NCBI RefSeq assembly: GCF_028550595.1
Contig: NZ_JAQQGN010000005.1
Coordinates: 215,891-279,890 of the forward strand
Direction: 5' to 3'
From: Luteimonas sp. BLCC-B24
GTDB taxonomy: Bacteria > Pseudomonadota > Gammaproteobacteria > Xanthomonadales > Xanthomonadaceae
DNA length: 64,000 bases
Position numbers and translations under genes: made by a program. Shown here piece after piece: positions 1 to 9,187 of this stretch (the stretch's first letter is position 1; each line of letters begins with the position of its first letter). Below the pieces are notes generated by a model. That model did not search any database. It was not told the origin of the DNA and saw nothing but the letters and a program-made list of their open reading frames with translations.

Positions 1-1
1 C

Positions 2-847
2 GCACCCCAGGCGGTGATCGTCATCCGCTCGACGGTGCCGGTGGGTTACACGCGCGCGGCCTGCGCGCGGTTCGCCACCGAGCGCATCCTGTTCGCACCG
101 GAATTCCTGCGCGAGGGCCAGGCGCTGTACGACAACCTGCATCCGAGCCGGATCGTCGTCGGCGGCGATGCGGCGCACGGCGCGGCCTTCGCGCAGCGTC
201 TCGCCGAAGGCGCCCTGCACGACGACGTGCCGGTGCTGCTGACCGATCCGTCCGAGGCCGAGGCGATCAAGCTCTTCGCCAACACCTATCTCGCCATGCG
301 CGTGGCCTATTTCAACGAACTCGACACCTACGCCTGCACCCACGGCCTCGACACGCGCCAGATCATCGAGGGCGTCAGCCTCGATCCGCGGATCGGCGGG
401 CACTACAACAATCCCTCGTTCGGCTATGGCGGCTACTGCCTGCCCAAGGACACGCGCCAGCTGCTGGCGAACTATGCGGCGGTTCCGCAGAACCTGATCC
501 GGGCGATCGTCGCGGCCAACACCACGCGCAAGGATTTCATCGCCGAGGACATCCTGCGCCGCCAGCCGACCGTCGTCGGCATCTACCGGCTGGTGATGAA
601 GGCCGGCTCGGACAACGTGCGACTGTCCGCGGTGCAGGGCGTGATGAAGCGGATCAAGGCCAAGGGTGTCGAGGTAATCGTCTACGAGCCGGTCCTCGAC
701 ACGCCGACGTTCTTCCACTCCCGCGTGGTCAACGACCTGGATGCGTTCAAGCGCGAGGCCTCGCTGATCGTCGCCAACCGGATGACCGACGCGCTGCGCG
801 ACGTCGCGGACAGGGTCTACACCCGCGATCTGTCCGGTCGGGACTAG
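2..847 (+). CDS. ugd: UDP-glucose 6-dehydrogenase, 5'-truncated by window edge
   Basis: Oxidises UDP-glucose to UDP-glucuronate with two NAD+, supplying uronic acid for surface polysaccharides; cytoplasmic. The reading frame is open from base 2, so the real start lies outside the window; the GTG at 14 is internal. About 280 residues remain and roughly the first 100 (the NAD-binding Rossmann half) are missing. Visible family marks are STVPVG at the end of the N-terminal domain, the helix [18 protein letters not shown], and the catalytic cysteine in [10 protein letters not shown]. The C-terminal UDP-binding domain is present to the stop at 845-847. A GDP-mannose dehydrogenase is possible in principle, but the E. 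coli-type Ugd length and motif context favour Ugd. Confidence 0.9.
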   Translation, partial: APQAVIVIRSTVPVGYTRAACARFATERILFAPEFLREGQALYDNLHPSRIVVGGDAAHGAAFAQRLAEGALHDDVPVLLTDPSEAEAIKLFANTYLAMRVAYFNELDTYACTHGLDTRQIIEGVSLDPRIGGHYNNPSFGYGGYCLPKDTRQLLANYAAVPQNLIRAIVAANTTRKDFIAEDILRRQPTVVGIYRLVMKAGSDNVRLSAVQGVMKRIKAKGVEVIVYEPVLDTPTFFHSRVVNDLDAFKREASLIVANRMTDALRDVADRVYTRDLSGRD

Positions 848-860
848 CCTACGCCGCGCC

Positions 861-880
861 GCGGGGCACTCGCGCCCCGC
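861..880 (+). terminator. GC-rich hairpin after ugd
   Basis: A 7-bp perfect stem (GCGGGGC/GCCCCGC, 6-nt loop) starts 13 bases after the ugd stop. There is no U-tract, so it may be only a weak or factor-dependent stop. Confidence 0.3.
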
Positions 881-914
881 CGCGCCCTCGACTACCCGCC
901 CGCCGGAATTCCGT

Positions 915-920
915 TACAAT
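915..920 (+). promoter_or_regulatory. Predicted -10 element of the tRNA-Arg gene
   Basis: TACAAT (5 of 6 to the sigma70 -10 consensus) sits 45 bases upstream of the tRNA in otherwise GC-rich DNA. No good -35 is seen at 16-18 bp, so the call rests on the -10 alone. Confidence 0.4.
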
Positions 921-965
921 CCGCGGCCGCCTGCCCACGTCCGCGTGGCGCACGGCCCGCAGCAC

Positions 966-1042
966 GCGCCTGTAGCTCAGCCGGATAGAGTAGTGGCTTC
1001 CGAAGCCATTGGTCGGGGGTTCGAATCCCTCCAGGCGCGCCA
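966..1042 (+). tRNA. tRNA-Arg (anticodon CCG)
   Basis: A 77-nt cloverleaf. The acceptor stem is GCGCCTG (966-972) with CAGGCGC (1032-1038), followed by discriminator G and encoded CCA (1040-1042). The D arm contains GCTC..GAG. The anticodon stem GTGGC/GCCAT closes a 7-nt loop with CCG at 1000-1002, reading CGG codons. The T arm is GGGGG/CCCTC around TTCGAAT. CGG is a frequent Arg codon at this GC content. The gene stands alone. Confidence 0.97.
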
Positions 1043-1365
1043 TCTTCCCTGCTCCGATCCCGGGCGGCCTGCCGCCGGTTCCGACCTGCAGCGTTCGCAA
1101 TCGCCCCGTGCACGGGCACGACACCCGCTTCGTCCCGGGGGTCGGACGCCTGGCTGACCGCGCCGGGCCCGCATCGAGTGTCGGAAGCGCTGCGCGCGCG
1201 TTCCAGCGTTCACCGCAGCGCGCCCCGCCTGCCCGGAGCAGGCACACGCCCTGCAGCGCAGCCTGCGGTGTTCCGGGGGCGAGCAACGCCCGCCACGGAA
1301 GTGAACACGCCGGGTACTGTCCGGAGGCCGAGGGCGTGTCCGGCGCGCCGGCGGCGCACGTGTCG
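1043..1365. other. Intergenic region without recognised gene
   Basis: 323 bases between the tRNA and the stop of the minus-strand receiver gene. Open frames here run through the tRNA or lack ribosome sites. No terminator, repeat or attachment-like duplication of the tRNA 3' end was seen. Confidence 0.6.
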
Positions 1366-1761
1366 CTAACTCACGTCGTCGGCCGCGAGGCGCGCCTCAA
1401 GCGCATCGCCGACGAGGCGCAGAACATCGTCCGTGGACAGGGGCTTCACCAGCCGGGGCGCCGCACGGTACGGCTGGGGAATCGCGCTGGCGTCGTATCC
1501 GGTCAGGAACACGAAGGGCACACCGCGCATCGTCAATTCGTCAGCGAGTGGCAGGGCCGATTCGCCGCCCAGATTGAGGTCCAGGAGGGCGAACTGGATC
1601 GGATCCGGCCTGTCCAGCAGCGCGCGGGCTTTGGCCACCGACGCCGCCGGCCCGACGACGCGGGCCCCCGCGGCCTGCAGGGCGTCGGCCATGCACTTCG
1701 CCGCCAGGTACTCGTCTTCGACGATCAGTATTCGACGCTCCACCAACGCGAGCAGGCTCAT
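1366..1761 (-). CDS. Single-domain response regulator (receiver only)
   Basis: A 131-residue CheY-like receiver with no output domain. Phosphorylation residues are in place: acidic pair in VEDE (E15/D16), phospho-acceptor Asp61 in LLDLN, Thr87 in FLTGYD, and Lys106 in RLVKPL. The ATG at 1761 has a strong Shine-Dalgarno (GAAGGAG, 6-nt spacing). It begins 18 bases after the upstream HWE kinase frame on the same strand, so the two are almost certainly co-transcribed and the kinase is its likely phosphodonor. Stand-alone receivers paired with HWE/HisKA_2 kinases usually act through protein-protein contacts or phosphotransfer. Target unknown. Confidence 0.88.
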   Translation of the reverse strand: MSLLALVERRILIVEDEYLAAKCMADALQAAGARVVGPAASVAKARALLDRPDPIQFALLDLNLGGESALPLADELTMRGVPFVFLTGYDASAIPQPYRAAPRLVKPLSTDDVLRLVGDALEARLAADDVS

Positions 1762-1779
1762 CGATTGCTCCTTCGGCCA

Positions 1780-2808
1780 TCAGCTCTCGGACACCGGAAG
1801 CTCGATGATGCACCGCACGCCGTCGGCGCCGAGTTCATACCGGGTCTCGGCATCGAGCTGGTACGGCAGCGCACACTCGATCAGTTCCCGGCCATAGCCG
1901 GCCCCGGCCGGCTTCGCCCCGGACCGCGACATGTCCACACCGCTCTCGGTCCATTCGATGCGAAGACGCGGCGGCCGGTGTGACGGCTGCAGGTGCCAGC
2001 GCACCCGCAGGCGTCCGCCCGCCTGCGAGAGGGCGCCGTATTTGTGCGCATTCGTCCCGAGTTCGTGCAAGGCCAATGCGAGCGTCTGCACGGTGCTCGA
2101 GCGCATGCGCACGCCATCGGGGCCATCCAGGACGACGCGATCGCCGCGGCCCTGGGCATCCACGGCGCCCATGGCGACGAGTTCCATCCGGATCAGTTCG
2201 TCGAACGTGATGCGTTCGCTTTCCTCCAGGCGCGACAGCAAACCCTGCACGCGTGCCAACGCGGCGAGGCGGTCGGCGTACTTCGCGTCGAGCGTGGCGA
2301 GATCCGGACTGTCGCTGCGCGTGCGTTCGTACATCGCGCCCACGACGCTGAGGATGTTGCGCGTCCGGTGCTGCAGCTCGGCCATGAGCACCTGCTGGCG
2401 GTCACCCCAGCGCCGCCGCTCCGTGGTCTCGAGCATCGCGCCGATCATGCGCACCGGCAGGCCCGCCTCGTCGTAGAAGTAGCGTCCGCGCGCCGACAAC
2501 CAGTGCATCGAGCCATCCGGATGCAGGCTGCGGAATTCGTGAACGAATTCGGTCCGGGTCTCGCAGGCGTGGGCGAGTGCCGCTTCGGTCTCCGCGATGT
2601 CGTCCGGATGCACGCGTGCGGCCCAGGCTTCGTAGCTCGGCGCGACCTCGCCGACCGCGTAGCCCTGCATGAGGAAGTGCTCGTCCGACCACGTGACCTC
2701 ACCCGTGCTGACGTTCCAGTCCCAGAGCCCGAACTGGGCGACCTGCGCGCCGAGGCGCAGCCGCTCCTCGCTCTTGCTGAGGGCCGCTTCCGTGCGTGCG
2801 CGTTCCAC
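1780..2808 (-). CDS. PAS-HWE histidine kinase, C-terminal fragment after an in-frame amber codon
   Basis: This 342-residue stretch can start at GTG 2808, but it is in the same frame as the 760-residue sensor piece that ends at 2815, separated only by TAG-TCG-GCG. It holds a PAS domain (about 15-130), an HWE dimerisation/phosphoacceptor domain with His147 in AELQHRTRN, the N box around Asn253 (HELGTNAHKY), and the W-x-E triad member in RIEWTES, then the HATPase G box near GAGYGREL. Family members of this layout read ERTW at the join; here the Trp codon is TAG. It may be made as a soluble PAS-kinase by reinitiation, or the locus may be a pseudogene. The next gene is its receiver partner. Confidence 0.8.
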   Translation of the reverse strand: MERARTEAALSKSEERLRLGAQVAQFGLWDWNVSTGEVTWSDEHFLMQGYAVGEVAPSYEAWAARVHPDDIAETEAALAHACETRTEFVHEFRSLHPDGSMHWLSARGRYFYDEAGLPVRMIGAMLETTERRRWGDRQQVLMAELQHRTRNILSVVGAMYERTRSDSPDLATLDAKYADRLAALARVQGLLSRLEESERITFDELIRMELVAMGAVDAQGRGDRVVLDGPDGVRMRSSTVQTLALALHELGTNAHKYGALSQAGGRLRVRWHLQPSHRPPRLRIEWTESGVDMSRSGAKPAGAGYGRELIECALPYQLDAETRYELGADGVRCIIELPVSES

Positions 2809-2814
2809 CGCCGA

Positions 2815-2817
2815 CTA
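2815..2817 (-). other. In-frame amber codon splitting the HWE kinase gene
   Basis: The TAG is the only interruption in a frame running from 5097 to 1780 (1,106 codons including both stops). A single forward-strand change at 2816 (T to C) would restore TGG (Trp), the residue I expect at this linker position from related PAS/GAF-HWE kinases. Confidence 0.75.
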
Positions 2818-5097
2818 GGTCCGTTCGGCCGTCTCCTCGACCAGCGACAGGCGCTCGGCAGACCACACCTGCGGCGTGGGGAAATGCAGAAAGAAAACGG
2901 CCGAAAGCCGGCCGTCCTTCACCAGGGGAACGGCGACAGCGGCGCGGACCTGACCGGCTGCGTAGTTCCTCCGGTCCGCATCTCCCAGCCGCGCGTCCCG
3001 CTCGGCGTCGGCCACCGACACGGTGCGGCCGGCCCGGAGTTCGGCCCACATCTCGGGACCGCCATACCCGTCGACGGGGTAGCGGCCGACGAAGCTCGGC
3101 AGGCCGTCGGTGTAATCGCGATGGACCGTGAAGCAGGCGCCGTCGTCGCCGATGTCGGCGTAGGCGGCGCGGCCGGCGCCGACATGTGCCCCGAGCACGC
3201 GGGCGGCCTCGTTCTGCACGTCGATCGGATCGGCGAGCGGGCGCAGGGCGTCGCTGAGCGTCAAGAGGAAGCTCTTCCGATCCTCGCTCGCCCGCAAGGT
3301 CCGCTCGGCCCGCCTGCGCTCGGTGACGTCCTCGAACACGACCGCGACGCGGTCCTTGCCGTGCACGGCAGCGACATGGACGTTGTACCGGCGCTCGGTC
3401 GCCTGGTTGTACTCTTCGACCCGCTCCGGCGCACCGGTGCGCGCCACGCGGTCGTACGTGTCGATCCAGAACCGCTCGAGGTTCGGCAGAAACTCGCTGG
3501 CGTACTTGCCGACGGTTTCCTGCCCCAGCCCGGTCTGCCGGGTGAACGCAGGATTGACTTCGAGCAACCGGAAATCGATCGCCCGGCCGTCACCGTCGCG
3601 CACCATTTCGTAGACCAGAAACCCCTCGTCGATCGACTCGAACAACGAGCGGTACTTGTTCTCGCTCTCTCGCAGCGCGGCCTGCGTGCGCGCTCGCTCG
3701 ATGAAATCGGCGGCTTGCCGGGCGAGCACGTCGAGCGATCGAAGCTCGGCATCCTCCGGGCGGTGGGGACGCCGCCAATGGGTCGAGAGCATGCCGATGA
3801 TCGAGCCGTCACGCGCGGACAGCGGCGTCGACTGGACGGCCACGATGCCCGACTTCTTCCAGTACCTCATGTTGTCGGACCCGCGCGTGACGTCACTCCC
3901 CGCCACGTCCTCGATGATCACCCGCGCGCCGTGGCTGAGGGCGGCACCGCAGCTCGACCCGGTGGCGACCGATACCCGCTGCCAGTACGCCGCGGCCTCC
4001 GGGTGGAAGCCGCGGAAGACGATGAGGTGCAGCTCGCCGCCGCGCGCATCCATCAGCTGCATGCTGCCCATATCGGCGCCCATGATGGCGATCGCCGCAT
4101 CGAGGATCTGCTCGTAGAGCCGGCTGCGCTCGCCGTCGGCGATGAGGAGGCCACTCACGGATTGCAGCGCCTTGGCCCGCGCGAGTTCGGCCGCGAGCTG
4201 CTGCTCGCTCTCGTGCAATGCCTGCTGCGTGCGCGTGGAGGCGTCGATGTCGATGTTGACACCGAGCCATTTGCGAACACGGCCATGTGCGCCTAGCAGG
4301 GGCATCGCACGGACGTTGGTCCAGCGCCATCCGCCCCCCGCGTCGCGCAACCGGAACTTCGCATCCACATTCGATCGTGTCGCGACGGCGTCGGCCCACT
4401 GACGGCCCGCGTACGCGCGGTCGTCGGGATGGACGGCGTCGAGCCACCCCCACCCCAGCCATTCGTCGATCGTCTGGCCGGTGTAGGCGCGCCAGCTCGG
4501 GCTGTCCACAGTCACGAGACCCTGCGCATCGGTTTCCCAGGTCGCCTGCGCCAGCGCGCCGACGAGGAGACGCGCACGGGCCTCGCTTTCCTGCAGCGCG
4601 TGTTCGACGAGCACTTTTTCGGTGGTTTCGTGACCGATTGCCAGGAAGCCGGCGATCGCGCCGTCCTCGTCCCTGAGCGGTGTCCACGAGAAGGTGAACC
4701 AGCTGATGTCGCGGCCGCGGCCGGCGAGTGCCATCGGTTCGTCGACGAACATCTGCGCCCGGCCGCCGAGCGTCGCATCGAGCGCCTCACGGTAATCGGC
4801 GTCGATTTCCTGCCAGACGTCGTAGTAGGACCGGCCGAGCGCGTCCGGGTGCTTGATGCCGAGCACCGGCACGTACGCGTCGTTGTAGAGGGAGACCAGT
4901 GTCGGGCCCCAGCCGATGTAAGCCGGCTGCGGCAAGGCGAGCATCATGTCGACGGCGACGCACAAGGTGCGCGACCAGCGTGCCCGCGGGCCCAGGGGCG
5001 TCGTCGCCCAGTCGAGCCGGGCGATGCGCTGGGGCATCCTGTCAGTGCTGGCCGGCGCGTTCGATACGAACATGGTGACGCCTGTACACGGGAGCAC
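2815..5097 (-). CDS. Multi-PAS/GAF sensor module, N-terminal part of the interrupted HWE kinase
   Basis: 760 residues with sensory domains but no kinase. In order: PAS (about 40-165), PAS (about 172-285, with WLGWGWLDAVHPDD), GAF (about 315-460), PAS (about 485-600, LLEVNPAFTRQTG), GAF (about 615-760). No transmembrane segment is evident, so the sensor is cytoplasmic. The frame ends at the amber codon at 2815 in the linker ERT* that normally leads into the next PAS and the kinase. GTG 5097 is the longest start; ATG 5073, eight codons in, is equally plausible because neither has a clear Shine-Dalgarno. If the stop is real, this protein could bind signal but not phosphorylate. Confidence 0.8.
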   Translation of the reverse strand: MLPCTGVTMFVSNAPASTDRMPQRIARLDWATTPLGPRARWSRTLCVAVDMMLALPQPAYIGWGPTLVSLYNDAYVPVLGIKHPDALGRSYYDVWQEIDADYREALDATLGGRAQMFVDEPMALAGRGRDISWFTFSWTPLRDEDGAIAGFLAIGHETTEKVLVEHALQESEARARLLVGALAQATWETDAQGLVTVDSPSWRAYTGQTIDEWLGWGWLDAVHPDDRAYAGRQWADAVATRSNVDAKFRLRDAGGGWRWTNVRAMPLLGAHGRVRKWLGVNIDIDASTRTQQALHESEQQLAAELARAKALQSVSGLLIADGERSRLYEQILDAAIAIMGADMGSMQLMDARGGELHLIVFRGFHPEAAAYWQRVSVATGSSCGAALSHGARVIIEDVAGSDVTRGSDNMRYWKKSGIVAVQSTPLSARDGSIIGMLSTHWRRPHRPEDAELRSLDVLARQAADFIERARTQAALRESENKYRSLFESIDEGFLVYEMVRDGDGRAIDFRLLEVNPAFTRQTGLGQETVGKYASEFLPNLERFWIDTYDRVARTGAPERVEEYNQATERRYNVHVAAVHGKDRVAVVFEDVTERRRAERTLRASEDRKSFLLTLSDALRPLADPIDVQNEAARVLGAHVGAGRAAYADIGDDGACFTVHRDYTDGLPSFVGRYPVDGYGGPEMWAELRAGRTVSVADAERDARLGDADRRNYAAGQVRAAVAVPLVKDGRLSAVFFLHFPTPQVWSAERLSLVEETAERT

Positions 5098-5441
5098 CTG
5101 ACCTTAACGCGCTCGAAGGCGGATGGGCACGGATCGCGCCGCGCCGATCGAGCAGCCGATGCGGCGGCGATGCAATGTCGGCATGCACCACGGCCACAGC
5201 GGGCGGGGCGACGCGCATCGCGTGTCGACCGTGGGATCCGCGTGCGCTCGGCGCTGGAGGATTTCGGCCGGCGCGACGCGGGCACACGCACTCTCGAGCA
5301 CTGTCGCGTAAGGTCGCGCGACGATGCGGGCGATCGATCCACCGCCTCGGTGCATGTTGTGCACGTCGCTGCCGATGCCCGGGCACACTGCGCACGCCCC
5401 GAGGATCGACCGGCGGCGCCGAGACGCGCGCTGGTGCCTGC
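5098..5441. other. Intergenic region without recognised gene
   Basis: 344 bases upstream of the sensor kinase and downstream of ctpA (both minus strand). It should contain the kinase promoter, but no convincing -35/-10 pair was found. No small ORF with a ribosome site was seen. Confidence 0.5.
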
Positions 5442-6833
5442 TCAGTTCGCGGCGGTGCTGGCGGTCGGGGCGGCCGACGGTGACTTGAGCTCGGCCAGCG
5501 CCGCGGCGATCGGCGCGTCGCCCGGCAGGGCTTCGCCGCCGGTGCTGCCGTCTTCCTCGTCGCCGCGCAGATGGCCGGGCAATGCGGCTTCGGTGTAGGC
5601 CGAGGCCGCGCGCGGCGCATCGTCACCCGCCGCGCCCTCGGCGCGCAGCACCACGTCCGGATCGATGCCCCGCGCCTGGATCGAGCGCCCGCTCGGCGTG
5701 TAGTAACGCGCGGTGGTGAGCTTGACCGAATCGCCGTTGTCGAGCGGCAGCACGGTCTGCACCGAGCCCTTGCCGAAGGTGCGGCTGCCGATCACGCGCG
5801 CGCGCTGGTTGTCGCGCAGCGCGCCGGCCAACACCTCGGACGCGCTGGCCGAGCCGACATCGACGATCAGCACCACCGGCGCGCCGTCGAGGATGTCGCC
5901 CGGCGTGGCACTGAACTCGGCCTCACTGATCGGAATGCGTCCGCGGGTGCTGACGATCTTGCCGGTGTCGAGCAGATCGTCGGCGATCTGCACCGCCGCG
6001 GTCAGCAGGCCACCCGGATTGCTGCGCAGGTCGATGACCAGCCCGCGCAGGCGACCGCCGTTGCCGGCCTTGAGTTCGTCGACCACGCGATTGAACTCGG
6101 CGGCGGTGTCCATCTGGAACTGGCTCACGCGCACATAGCCGTAGCCCGGTTCGAGCATGCGGCCGCGCACGCTGACGACGCGGATGGTCTCGCGCTCGAC
6201 GCGGATCTCCAGCGGTGCGCGCTCACCGTCGCGCAGCACGCCCAGGGTGACCGCCGTGCCCGGTGCCCCGCGCAGCGGCCCGGGACCTTCGTGATCGGCC
6301 GGCGACAGCGTGCGGCCGTCGACGCTGACGATGACGTCGCCCGCGCGCACACCCGCGGTCTGGGCCGGCGTGCCGTCGATCGGCGCGATGACGCGCATGC
6401 TGCCGTCGGGCAGGTACATCACTTCGACGCCGATGCCGTCGTAGGCGCCCGCGGTGCCTTCGTCGAAGGCATCGGCGTCGGCCTTTTCCAGATACACGCT
6501 GTGCGGATCGAGGTCGAGCAGCAGTCCGCGGATCGCCGAGCTCATCAGCGTGCGGTCCTCGACCGGCTCCACGTAGGCCTGGCGCACCGCGTTGAAGACG
6601 CCGACGTAGCGACGGATCTCCTCCAGCGGCACCCGGCTGGAGGCGTGCTCGATCGCATCGGGATCGTCACTGGCCGACACTTCGCGCGCGGCCTGGGCCT
6701 CGTCCGGGGTGGCGGCCTCGTCCGCGGCATCCGGCGCAGCCGGGGTCTCCTGCGGCGGCGGCGCGGGCGCCTGCGCGAAGGCCGCCGGCGACAGCAGCAG
6801 CGACAGGGCCAGCGTCAGGGAACGAACGCGCAT
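5442..6833 (-). CDS. ctpA: Carboxy-terminal processing serine peptidase, S41 family
   Basis: A periplasmic endopeptidase of the CtpA/Prc family that trims envelope proteins, often peptidoglycan hydrolases. 463 residues from ATG 6833, which has GGAG 6 nt upstream; a GTG 12 bases earlier lacks a ribosome site. A signal peptide ends near AFAQA. An N-terminal segment rich in Ala/Pro/Glu is followed by the S41 N domain, a PDZ domain (about 120-200) and the catalytic domain with SASASE (about 328-333), Lys355 in FGKGSVQ and Gln359. The order gpmI, envC, ctpA on one strand is a common gammaproteobacterial arrangement that links it with cell-wall turnover. Confidence 0.93.
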   Translation of the reverse strand: MRVRSLTLALSLLLSPAAFAQAPAPPPQETPAAPDAADEAATPDEAQAAREVSASDDPDAIEHASSRVPLEEIRRYVGVFNAVRQAYVEPVEDRTLMSSAIRGLLLDLDPHSVYLEKADADAFDEGTAGAYDGIGVEVMYLPDGSMRVIAPIDGTPAQTAGVRAGDVIVSVDGRTLSPADHEGPGPLRGAPGTAVTLGVLRDGERAPLEIRVERETIRVVSVRGRMLEPGYGYVRVSQFQMDTAAEFNRVVDELKAGNGGRLRGLVIDLRSNPGGLLTAAVQIADDLLDTGKIVSTRGRIPISEAEFSATPGDILDGAPVVLIVDVGSASASEVLAGALRDNQRARVIGSRTFGKGSVQTVLPLDNGDSVKLTTARYYTPSGRSIQARGIDPDVVLRAEGAAGDDAPRAASAYTEAALPGHLRGDEEDGSTGGEALPGDAPIAAALAELKSPSAAPTASTAAN

Positions 6834-7438
6834 GCAGGACTCCACGAATCGGGACCGCGCCGATCTGGCGCCGTTTCGATTATGCGGTGCACCTTCGTGA
6901 ATGCGTTAAGGCCCCGGCGTGATGTTCAGTTCTGCCGGCGGGTGCTGGTTGCCGCCCCGCCGTGATGACCGCCAGGGCGGAGACGCATCGCCGACGGCGC
7001 GTCCGGCAGCCGCTGCGGGGAATCCAGGCGGATCGGCGCGGTTCGGGCACAGCGGCAGCGCGATGCCCTGGAGGCGGCGCCGGACGTGCCCCCGCAGGTC
7101 GGCGCCGCCGCGGATACACGGCGGCGTCACGGCTGCACATGCCGCGCCGATCCGGTCGGGTGCGTGATCGGTGTGCACCGGCACGTCGCGGCTGCAGAGC
7201 CGCGGCAGTCGGACGCCGCGGCGTTCGTGTGTGCGGGCGGGCGGGCGCGGCGAATGCGTCGAGAACGGCGGGCGCGTTCAGTCGCAGGCAAGCCCTGATG
7301 CCGGTGCGGACAGTCCTCGCCCGTCCCCGATCCGGCGCGCGGCGTTCGAGCAGCCCGGCGCGGCGAGAATCGCCCGGCGGGCGAACCGCGGGTTGTCGGC
7401 GCCTCCGGCTCGCGAGACGGGGCGGGGTCGGGGCGGCG
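6834..7438. other. Intergenic region without recognised gene
   Basis: 605 bases between the DUF559 gene and ctpA, unusually long for this window. A perfect hairpin (7-bp stem, GCAG loop) lies at 7187-7204 without a U-tract. No supported ORF. It would hold a separate ctpA promoter, which I could not pin down. Confidence 0.5.
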
Positions 7439-7771
7439 TCACGTCACCGCGGCGTGGATCACCGCGAGCACCGCCTCGGTACGCACCAGGACATCGTGGT
7501 TCCAGAACTGCAGCACGCGGAAGCCGCGGCGTTCGAGGAACGCCGTGCGGCCGGCATCCGGGCTGGCCGTGTACCGGGGCCCCTCGACCTCGACGATGAG
7601 CGCGGCCTCGGGACTGAGGAAGTCGGCGACGAACGGTCCGACCGGATGCTGACGGCAGAACGCCACGCCGGCCAGGCGGCGATCTCTCAGGTGATACCAG
7701 AGCAGGCGCTCGGCATCGGTGGTGTCGCGGCGCAGGGCGCGCGCGAAGTGCAGCGTGGCGGGCTTGCACAT
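7439..7771 (-). CDS. DUF559 (Vsr-like endonuclease-fold) protein
   Basis: 110 residues from ATG 7771 with AGGAG 8 nt upstream. DUF559 proteins share the fold of very-short-patch repair endonucleases and are common as free-standing genes; biochemical role is mostly unknown. Seen here: the N-terminal helix ARALRRDTTDAERLLWYHLRDRRL, split as usual before GVAFCRQHPV, then VADFLSPEAALIVEVEG, which carries the acidic residues expected of the nuclease core, and the C-terminal strand GFRVLQFWNHDV. The usual DG-x-x-H after the acidic strand reads EGPRY, so the active site may be altered. It lies between envC and ctpA and looks inserted into that otherwise conserved order. Confidence 0.82.
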   Translation of the reverse strand: MCKPATLHFARALRRDTTDAERLLWYHLRDRRLAGVAFCRQHPVGPFVADFLSPEAALIVEVEGPRYTASPDAGRTAFLERRGFRVLQFWNHDVLVRTEAVLAVIHAAVT

Positions 7772-7919
7772 CCGTGTGCTCCTGCGTCCGTGGAGGCAGG
7801 ATGCGCATCCGGTGCTCGGGGATGCGATCGGGGAAGTCCGAGTTTGCTGTCGTTGATCGGCGCGAGCGCAGCCCGTCATCCCGCCGCCTCCCGCGGGCGG
7901 GAGACGCCCTCGACGTGGC

Positions 7920-9185
7920 TCAGCGTCGTTGCAGCCACGTCGCCGGGTTGACCGGCTTGCCGCCCTGACGCAGTTCGAAATACAGCCCGGAGCGGCCTTG
8001 GCCGCCGGAGTTGCCGACGCTGGCCAGCGTCTCGCCGCGGGTGACCCGGTCACCGGCATTCTTCAGCAGCGCGTCGTTGTGGGCGTAGAGACTCATGTAA
8101 CCGTTGCCGTGGTCGACGATCAGCAACATGCCGTAGCCGGTCATCCACTCGGCGAAGACCACGGTGCCGTCGGCCACCGCCTTCACCGGGGTGCCGGCCG
8201 GCGCGCCGATCAGCACGCCCGTGCTGCTGCGGCCGTCCGGCAGGCGGCCGCCGTACGCGGTCAGCAGGCTGCCGCTGACCGGCCAGCCGAGCCCGCCGAC
8301 CTGCGGCGCCGGCGCGGTCGCCACCTGCGGGCGCGGCCGGGGCGCGGGCCGCGGCGTCGCGCCGCTGTCGCGGGCTTCCCGTGCCTCGCGCGCCTGGCGT
8401 GCGCGTTCCGCGGCCGCGGCGGCGCGCCGTTCGGCCTCGGCCCGTCGCGCCGCCTCACGCAACTGCGCCAGCACCCGCTCCAGCGAACGCGCATCGCTGC
8501 CCAGCGCCTGTTCGCGCGCGCTGCGGTCGTTGAAACGCGATTCCAGCGTCTTCATCGCCTCGGCACGGCGCCGGCGATCGGCCTCCACCTGGGCCAGCTG
8601 CCCGCGCTGCTCGACCTGCGCGGCTTCCAGCGCGGCGCGGCGGTCCTGGATCTGCGCTTCGAGGCCGTCGAGTTCCACCATCTCGGCCTGCAGGGTCGCG
8701 ATCCGCGCGCTGCGTTGCTGCTGCAAATAGCGGTGGTACACCAGCAGGCGCCCGGCATCGGCGACACGGTCCTGAGCGAGCATCAGCTTCAGCGCCGCGT
8801 CGTCGCCGATCGTGTAGGCGGCGCGCAGCAGCGCAGCGAGCTCGGTGCGGCGGGTGGCGACCGTCGCATCGAGTTCCTGACGCCGGGCCTGCAGGCGCGC
8901 CAGGGCGGCCTGTTCCTCGGCGAGCTTGCGGCGGGTCTCGGCCAAGGCCCTCGACGAACTGGCGACCCGCTCATCGACCTGGCGCAGTTCGCGTGCGGCG
9001 GCGCCGCGCTCGCCCTCGAGCCGGCGACGCTCGGCCGCGACGTCGCGCAGCTCCTTGCGCACGCGTTCGAGCCGGCGTTCGGTTTCGCGGCTGCTCTGCG
9101 CGCCCGCGTCCAGCACCGGCGACGCGGCCAGCAGCAGCGCGGTCGCCAGCAGCGCGGCCCGGCCGGCCATCGCACCGCGCGTCAT
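7920..9185 (-). CDS. envC: Murein hydrolase activator EnvC
   Basis: A periplasmic activator of N-acetylmuramoyl-L-alanine amidases at the division site. 421 residues: signal peptide (to about residue 30, DAGAQ), a long coiled coil (about 32-260, rich in Arg/Glu/Ala heptads), a Pro-rich linker, and a C-terminal LytM/M23 domain (about 300-421). The metal ligands of active M23 enzymes are replaced: the first-ligand site reads SSTGVLIGA and the HLHFE site reads GLYFELR, as in EnvC proteins that activate amidases rather than cut glycan themselves. ATG 9185 lies two bases after the gpmI stop, so translation is probably coupled. Confidence 0.93.
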   Translation of the reverse strand: MTRGAMAGRAALLATALLLAASPVLDAGAQSSRETERRLERVRKELRDVAAERRRLEGERGAAARELRQVDERVASSSRALAETRRKLAEEQAALARLQARRQELDATVATRRTELAALLRAAYTIGDDAALKLMLAQDRVADAGRLLVYHRYLQQQRSARIATLQAEMVELDGLEAQIQDRRAALEAAQVEQRGQLAQVEADRRRRAEAMKTLESRFNDRSAREQALGSDARSLERVLAQLREAARRAEAERRAAAAAERARQAREAREARDSGATPRPAPRPRPQVATAPAPQVGGLGWPVSGSLLTAYGGRLPDGRSSTGVLIGAPAGTPVKAVADGTVVFAEWMTGYGMLLIVDHGNGYMSLYAHNDALLKNAGDRVTRGETLASVGNSGGQGRSGLYFELRQGGKPVNPATWLQRR

Positions 9186-9187
9186 CG

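Noticed and set aside
849..1286. A 145-codon minus-strand frame across the tRNA
   Set aside because: It contains the familiar antisense translation of a tRNA-Arg gene (LEGFEPPTNG-like) and has no ribosome site.
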